From: an uncultured Planctomycetia bacterium
GTDB lineage: Bacteria > Planctomycetota > UBA1135 > GCA-002686595
Direction: 5' to 3'
NCBI GenBank assembly: GCA_938003765.1
Contig: CALKYE010000202.1
Coordinates: 1-12,930, forward strand
Length of the DNA: 12,930 bases
Part shown: positions 9,682 through 12,930 of the stretch, in pieces
Layout of the letters: every line of letters begins with the position of its first letter
Numbering within the stretch: the first letter of the stretch is position 1
Position numbers and translations under genes: made by a program
Notes under the pieces: model-generated
What the model was told of the DNA's origin: nothing
What the model saw: only the letters and a program-made list of their open reading frames with translations
Database searches by the model: none

Positions 9682-10970
9682 TTCGCCTTGAACGGCACTT
9701 TGTCGGCGGGGAACTTCGCCAGCAGCGCCTCCGCGCGCACGATCAGCGTGTCGCGCCCCGCGGCGAGATCCTTGGGGACGAACTCCACGATCTCGTGCGG
9801 AATCACGCCGATGCCCTCGATGCCGCGGCCGTTGTTGAAGCGGCCTTTGTTGGAGTGCGTGGAGACGTACAGGTCGAACAAGCCCGAAGGGAGCTGAATC
9901 GTCGTCTTCTGTGAGGACATGCCCGCCGTCGGCGACTCGCCGATCATGTAGGCGCGACCGTCCTCCTTGAATTGGCCGGCGCCGGTCTCGCCCGCGCTCA
10001 CGACCGTGCCGTCGACGATCACGACGATCGGGCCGCCGTACTGCGCTGGCCCCGTCGTCTTGTAGTTGCCCGAGGGCAAGTGCGCGCCCGGCGGAAGGAA
10101 GCGTCCCATGAACGCCTCGTGGTCGAATCCGCCGCCGGAATTCGCGCGGTAGTCGAGGATCAGACCGGGCGCGTCGATCAAGGCCGCGAGCGCTTCGTCG
10201 AGTTGCTCGGCGATGTTCTCGGGGCTGCGCCGCAAGTGGACGTAGCCGTAGCCGCTCGCGAGCAGGCCGTAGTTGACGTCCTTGGTGCTCTTCAAGTCGG
10301 GCGGGAACACCGCGGGGCCCCACGCGCCGAGCGCGGCCTTCGAGTACGTCACGGTGCGCTTCTTCTTCTTGCCGTCGACCTCCTTCAGCTCGAGCTCGAG
10401 GCGCGTGCCCGGCGGCGCGGCCAGCCCGGCGTGGCAGGCGTTGAAGAACGCGTGTTGGTCGCTCGAGTAGCTGATCGTGTCGCGCAGCTCGGCGATGCGC
10501 GCGTCGAGCCACTTCGTCACCGCAACACCGTCGACACTCAGCACTTCCATGCCCGGCTCGAGCCCGACTTCCTTGGCCGCGTTCCAGACCGACTTGACGT
10601 AGATCTTCTTGCCGCTGCGGCACCAGAACATTCCGCAGCCCGTGCGCTCGCCGCCGCCGGGCGCATCCGCAGGCCACTTGACGCCCTGCGTCTTTTCGGT
10701 GGGGCGCACCTCGCAGTGACCGTCGCGCAGCCGCGCTAGCAGCCGCACGAGGAGCACGAGGTGTTGTTCGTCGCTCTTCACGGCCTTGGCGGCGGGCGCG
10801 AGTTCCTTCTCGACCGCCTTCCAGTCGATCTTCTTCGACGCGATCAGCGTCGCGCACTGCGCGCCGATCTGTTCGTGCGCGTGCTGGAAGTCCTTCTCGT
10901 AGACGCTCTGCGCGAGCAGCGTCGGCCAGGTCGCGAGCAGCGCGAACGCAAGTGCGAGGAGTCTGCGCAT
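9678..10970 (-). CDS. Secreted S41-family serine peptidase with PDZ-like domain
   Basis: A 430-residue protein with a signal peptide (1-20, MRRLLALAFALLATWPTLLA), so it should act outside the cytoplasm. An N-terminal helical part ends in LARLRDGHCEV with His85, the D-G-H motif of tricorn-like S41 peptidases. A PDZ-like segment spans about 115-165 (YVKSVWNAAKEVGLEPGMEV, then LSVDGVAV). The peptidase core includes PGLILDYRANSGGG (268-281), VVIVDGTVVSAGETGAG (316-332) with probable nucleophile Ser325, GRAYMIGESPTAG (338-350) and GIGVIPHEIVEF. The lysine of C-terminal processing proteases (in FGKG) has no equivalent: the site reads PTAGMSS. This and His85 favour the Ser-His-Glu type (S41B). ATG 10970 is followed at once by the signal peptide; AGAGG lies only one base upstream of it. 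Substrate is unknown. It is divergent from the cytochrome gene. Confidence 0.9.
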   Translation of the reverse strand: MRRLLALAFALLATWPTLLAQSVYEKDFQHAHEQIGAQCATLIASKKIDWKAVEKELAPAAKAVKSDEQHLVLLVRLLARLRDGHCEVRPTEKTQGVKWPADAPGGGERTGCGMFWCRSGKKIYVKSVWNAAKEVGLEPGMEVLSVDGVAVTKWLDARIAELRDTISYSSDQHAFFNACHAGLAAPPGTRLELELKEVDGKKKKRTVTYSKAALGAWGPAVFPPDLKSTKDVNYGLLASGYGYVHLRRSPENIAEQLDEALAALIDAPGLILDYRANSGGGFDHEAFMGRFLPPGAHLPSGNYKTTGPAQYGGPIVVIVDGTVVSAGETGAGQFKEDGRAYMIGESPTAGMSSQKTTIQLPSGLFDLYVSTHSNKGRFNNGRGIEGIGVIPHEIVEFVPKDLAAGRDTLIVRAEALLAKFPADKVPFKAK

Positions 10971-11110
10971 GCCTCTATGTTGCCGCCTCGGGTCGGAGCG
11001 CGCACGCGGCGGGCGCGAGTGCGTAGGCGCGCGGGGCCATCGGGCTTAGCGATTCGACTCGCGCGGGTTCCTAGATTCGACCTGCCCGCGCGACGCGCGG
11101 CGAATCCTCC
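10971..11110. promoter_or_regulatory. Divergent control region with direct and inverted repeats
   Basis: The 140 bases between the peptidase and cytochrome genes should hold both promoters. GATTCGAC occurs twice in direct orientation, at 11051-11058 and 11074-11081, 23 bases apart or about two helical turns. CGCGCGGG (11060-11067) is perfectly complemented by CCCGCGCG (11085-11092), enclosing the second copy. Between them TAGATT (11072-11077) matches four of six positions of a -10 box 34 bases before the cytochrome ATG. The arrangement suggests an operator overlapping the cytochrome promoter, but no convincing -35 element is seen. Bases 10971-11050 show nothing further to me. Confidence 0.35.
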
Positions 11111-12673
11111 ATGCAAACGCGCACTGCCCTCGCTCTCGCAACGCTTGCTTGTGCTGCACTCATCGCCGCCTGCGCGGCCCGCGGTCTGACGCATCGCGAG
11201 ACGACCGCTCAGCGCGGAGCGCGGCTGTACACGCTGCATTGCGCGGTCTGCCACGGCGCGAACGGCGCAGGCGACGGGCCGGCTGCCGCGATGCTCATGC
11301 CTCCGGCGCGCGACTTCACGCGCGGTGAGTTCCGTCTGGTGAGCACTGCGAACGGTGCTCCCACGCACGCAGATCTCGTCGCGACACTCGCGCGCGGAAT
11401 CCCAGGCTCGGCGATGCCGGCGTGGAATTGGATGCCGCGCGAAGCGCTCGACGATCTCGCCACCCACGTACGCGAGCTCGCGCGCCGCGGCCTCGCTCGA
11501 CGACTGGCCGAGGCGAGCGCGGGGCCGCTCGAACTCGACGCCGCGCTCGAACAGGCCGATCAACGCTTGTCGCCCGGCGCGGCGGTGGCGCTGCCCCATC
11601 CGCAAGCGGCGATGGGTGCGGTGTACGAGCTGGGGCGCGAGTCGTATCAACGCAACTGCGCGGCATGCCACGGACCCGAGGGCCGCGGAGCGCAGTTCGG
11701 ACCCGAGCTCAACCCGGACGGCTCGCCCAACTGGGCGCGCGACTTCACGGCGGGCTTCCTCAAGGGAGGCGGATCGCACCGCGCGCTCGCGACCCGCATC
11801 GTCGCCGGACTTCCGGGCACGTCGATGCCCTCGTTCGCGAACTTGCCGCGCGCGGAGCTCGAAGCGCTCGCGACGTACGTGTCGAGCCTGGTGCCGATCA
11901 ACGCCGACAGTTGGCTCGTCCACCGCCAAGGCGCGCTGCGTGTCGAACGTGTCGACGGAGGACCGGCGCTCGCGACGGGCTGCGACGCAGCCGACGAGCG
12001 TTTCGAGGGCGCGGCGGAGCTCGATGTCGTGCTCGCGCCGATCGCGTGGCGCAACGACGCGGTGTTCGCGGCGAAGCTCTCGGCGATCCACGACGGCCAG
12101 TCGATCGCGTTGCGCGTGCGCTGGCGCGACGCCACGCGCGACGAAGGCGCCCTGGATCCGGCGCAGCCCCGCGACGGCGTGGCCGTGGCGTTCTCGAACG
12201 AGGACGCGCCGCCGCTGTTCGGCATGGGTTCGCGCTCGCACCCGGTCAACCTGTGGCACTGGCAGGCGTTGCGCCTGATCGATCGCGCGGGCGTGCTCGA
12301 CCTCGTCGATGCGCAGCCGCACTTGCTCAGCTCGCCCGTGTTCGGCGAGTCGCGCACCGACGTCAAGCCGCACTACCTGCCCGCGCCGAGCGAGCCCGTG
12401 GCGGGCGGCGGAGTGGATGCGTTGTCGGCCGAGTCGTTCCGCGCGGTGCGCGAGCTGGGCGCGAACGCCCGATCCGTCGCCAGCGCCGCGCGCTGGGCCG
12501 GCGGAGAGTGGGCGGTCGTGTTCGTGCGCGAACTGGCGCCGCGCAACGCGAGCGAGGCCGACCTGCGCCGAGGCGCGCCCGTGCTCGTCGCGCTCGCGCT
12601 GTGGGATGGCTCCGGCGGCGACATCGACGGCTACAAGTCGTTCAGCATCTGGCAGAAGCTCGTGATCGAGTGA
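11111..12673 (+). CDS. Lipoprotein with two cytochrome c domains and an ethylbenzene dehydrogenase-type haem b domain
   Basis: A 520-residue extracytoplasmic electron-transfer protein. The signal peptide ends in a lipobox LIAAC, so Cys21 is probably lipidated. Cytochrome domain one has CAVCH (44-48) with Met102 in GSAMPAW as likely distal ligand; domain two has CAACH (183-187) with Met239 in GTSMPSF. Residues from about 300 to the end resemble the haem b subunit of type II DMSO reductase-family enzymes (EbdC/NarC-like): FGMGSRSHPVNLWHWQA around Met372 and LWDGSGGDIDGYKSFSIWQK around Lys509 correspond to the Met and Lys haem ligands of that family. Three haems are thus predicted. No molybdopterin or iron-sulphur subunit is in the window, so the partner is unknown. 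ATG 11111 precedes the signal peptide directly; the bases before it (AATCCTCC) are not a ribosome-binding site. Confidence 0.9.
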   Translation: MQTRTALALATLACAALIAACAARGLTHRETTAQRGARLYTLHCAVCHGANGAGDGPAAAMLMPPARDFTRGEFRLVSTANGAPTHADLVATLARGIPGSAMPAWNWMPREALDDLATHVRELARRGLARRLAEASAGPLELDAALEQADQRLSPGAAVALPHPQAAMGAVYELGRESYQRNCAACHGPEGRGAQFGPELNPDGSPNWARDFTAGFLKGGGSHRALATRIVAGLPGTSMPSFANLPRAELEALATYVSSLVPINADSWLVHRQGALRVERVDGGPALATGCDAADERFEGAAELDVVLAPIAWRNDAVFAAKLSAIHDGQSIALRVRWRDATRDEGALDPAQPRDGVAVAFSNEDAPPLFGMGSRSHPVNLWHWQALRLIDRAGVLDLVDAQPHLLSSPVFGESRTDVKPHYLPAPSEPVAGGGVDALSAESFRAVRELGANARSVASAARWAGGEWAVVFVRELAPRNASEADLRRGAPVLVALALWDGSGGDIDGYKSFSIWQKLVIE

Positions 12674-12700
12674 GCGCCGCGCGACTCGCCGAGCGGTGCT
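12673..12700 (+). repeat. Imperfect hairpin after the cytochrome gene
   Basis: AGCGCCGC (12673-12680) can pair with GCGGTGCT (12693-12700) across a 12-base loop with one G-U pair. It starts at the last base of the cytochrome stop codon and sits in the 42-base gap before the next gene. There is no T-run. It may attenuate or protect the message between two probably cotranscribed genes, or be chance. Confidence 0.22.
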
Positions 12701-12715
12701 AACTTCGCGCTCGCT

Positions 12716-12930
12716 GTGAAGAGCGCCCTCGTTCCGTCGCTGATCGCTGTCGTGATCGCCGTCGCCGGTTGCGCGGCGTGGATCGCGACTCCGCCCGCGT
12801 CGGCGCCCGTCGCGCCGCGCGACGCCGAGCCCGCGCTCGAGCGCGTCGACTTCAACCGTGACGTGCGTCCGCTGCTGTCGGACCGCTGCTTCAGTTGCCA
12901 CGGCCCGGACGAGAGCAAGCGCAAGGCGGA
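12716..12930 (+). CDS. N-terminus of planctomycete-type cytochrome c (PSCyt1) protein, cut by window edge
   Basis: Only the first 71 residues are present. A hydrophobic leader ends in VAGC (Cys19), a possible lipobox, so the product is exported and perhaps lipid-anchored. After a Pro/Ala-rich spacer comes RVDFNRDVRPLLSDRC and the haem c site CFSCH (58-62), followed by GPDESKRKA. This is the characteristic opening of the planctomycete cytochrome c domain, which in full-length proteins is usually followed by DUF1549 and DUF1553; those parts would lie beyond the window. The GTG at 12716 is the first in-frame start giving a complete leader; no Shine-Dalgarno is visible. It lies 42 bases after the triple-haem lipoprotein gene on the same strand, so the two may form an electron-transfer operon. 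The family is a strong indicator of Planctomycetota or related phyla. Confidence 0.85.
   Translation, partial: MKSALVPSLIAVVIAVAGCAAWIATPPASAPVAPRDAEPALERVDFNRDVRPLLSDRCFSCHGPDESKRKA

Noticed and set aside
10844..12901. A 685-codon open frame on the minus strand opposite the triple-haem gene
   Set aside because: It crosses a divergent promoter gap and the antisense of three genes, has Arg-rich composition and no recognisable motif.

Overview
The window is very GC-rich and densely coded, with nine intact or partial genes on each side of short gaps and no gene-free stretch above about 165 bases. Several features point to a member of the Planctomycetota: an N-terminal planctomycete-type cytochrome c domain (PSCyt1) at the right edge, an ECF-type sigma factor divergently paired with a large Ser/Thr kinase carrying tetratricopeptide repeats, and start sites that mostly lack a Shine-Dalgarno sequence. 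This assignment is an inference from gene content; there is no rRNA or other phylogenetic marker here.

Layout, left to right. (1) Positions 1-3137, minus strand: most of a pyruvate:ferredoxin/flavodoxin oxidoreductase (NifJ type), whose C-terminus lies beyond the left edge. (2) 3225-3818, minus: an ECF-like sigma factor, directly upstream of and co-oriented with the oxidoreductase. (3) 3981-6980, plus: a membrane-anchored Ser/Thr protein kinase with a long TPR region, divergent from the sigma gene, followed 32 bases later by a 96-residue small protein with a possible helix-turn-helix. (4) 7407-9605, minus: a tight three-gene operon, lemA - TPM domain protein - second TPM domain membrane protein. 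(5) 9678-10970, minus: a secreted S41-family peptidase. (6) 11111-12673, plus: a lipoprotein with two c-type haem sites fused to an ethylbenzene-dehydrogenase-type haem b domain, followed by the start of a PSCyt1 lipoprotein that runs off the right edge.

How the parts may work together. The sigma/kinase/small-protein block looks like a signalling and transcription module: the kinase would sense or scaffold through its TPR region and the sigma factor would redirect transcription, with the oxidoreductase a possible target because of its position. The lemA/TPM block is a widespread envelope-associated gene trio of poorly known function. The two cytochrome genes at the right suggest an extracytoplasmic electron-transfer locus continuing beyond the window. 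The convergent gap near 7304-7406 and the divergent gap 10971-11110 carry inverted and direct repeats that are candidate terminator and operator sites.

I do not see tRNA or rRNA genes, CRISPR arrays, insertion sequences, phage genes or integration sites. No single element is clearly a new system; the least explained parts are the sigma-kinase-small protein module and the orphan haem c/haem c/haem b fusion.
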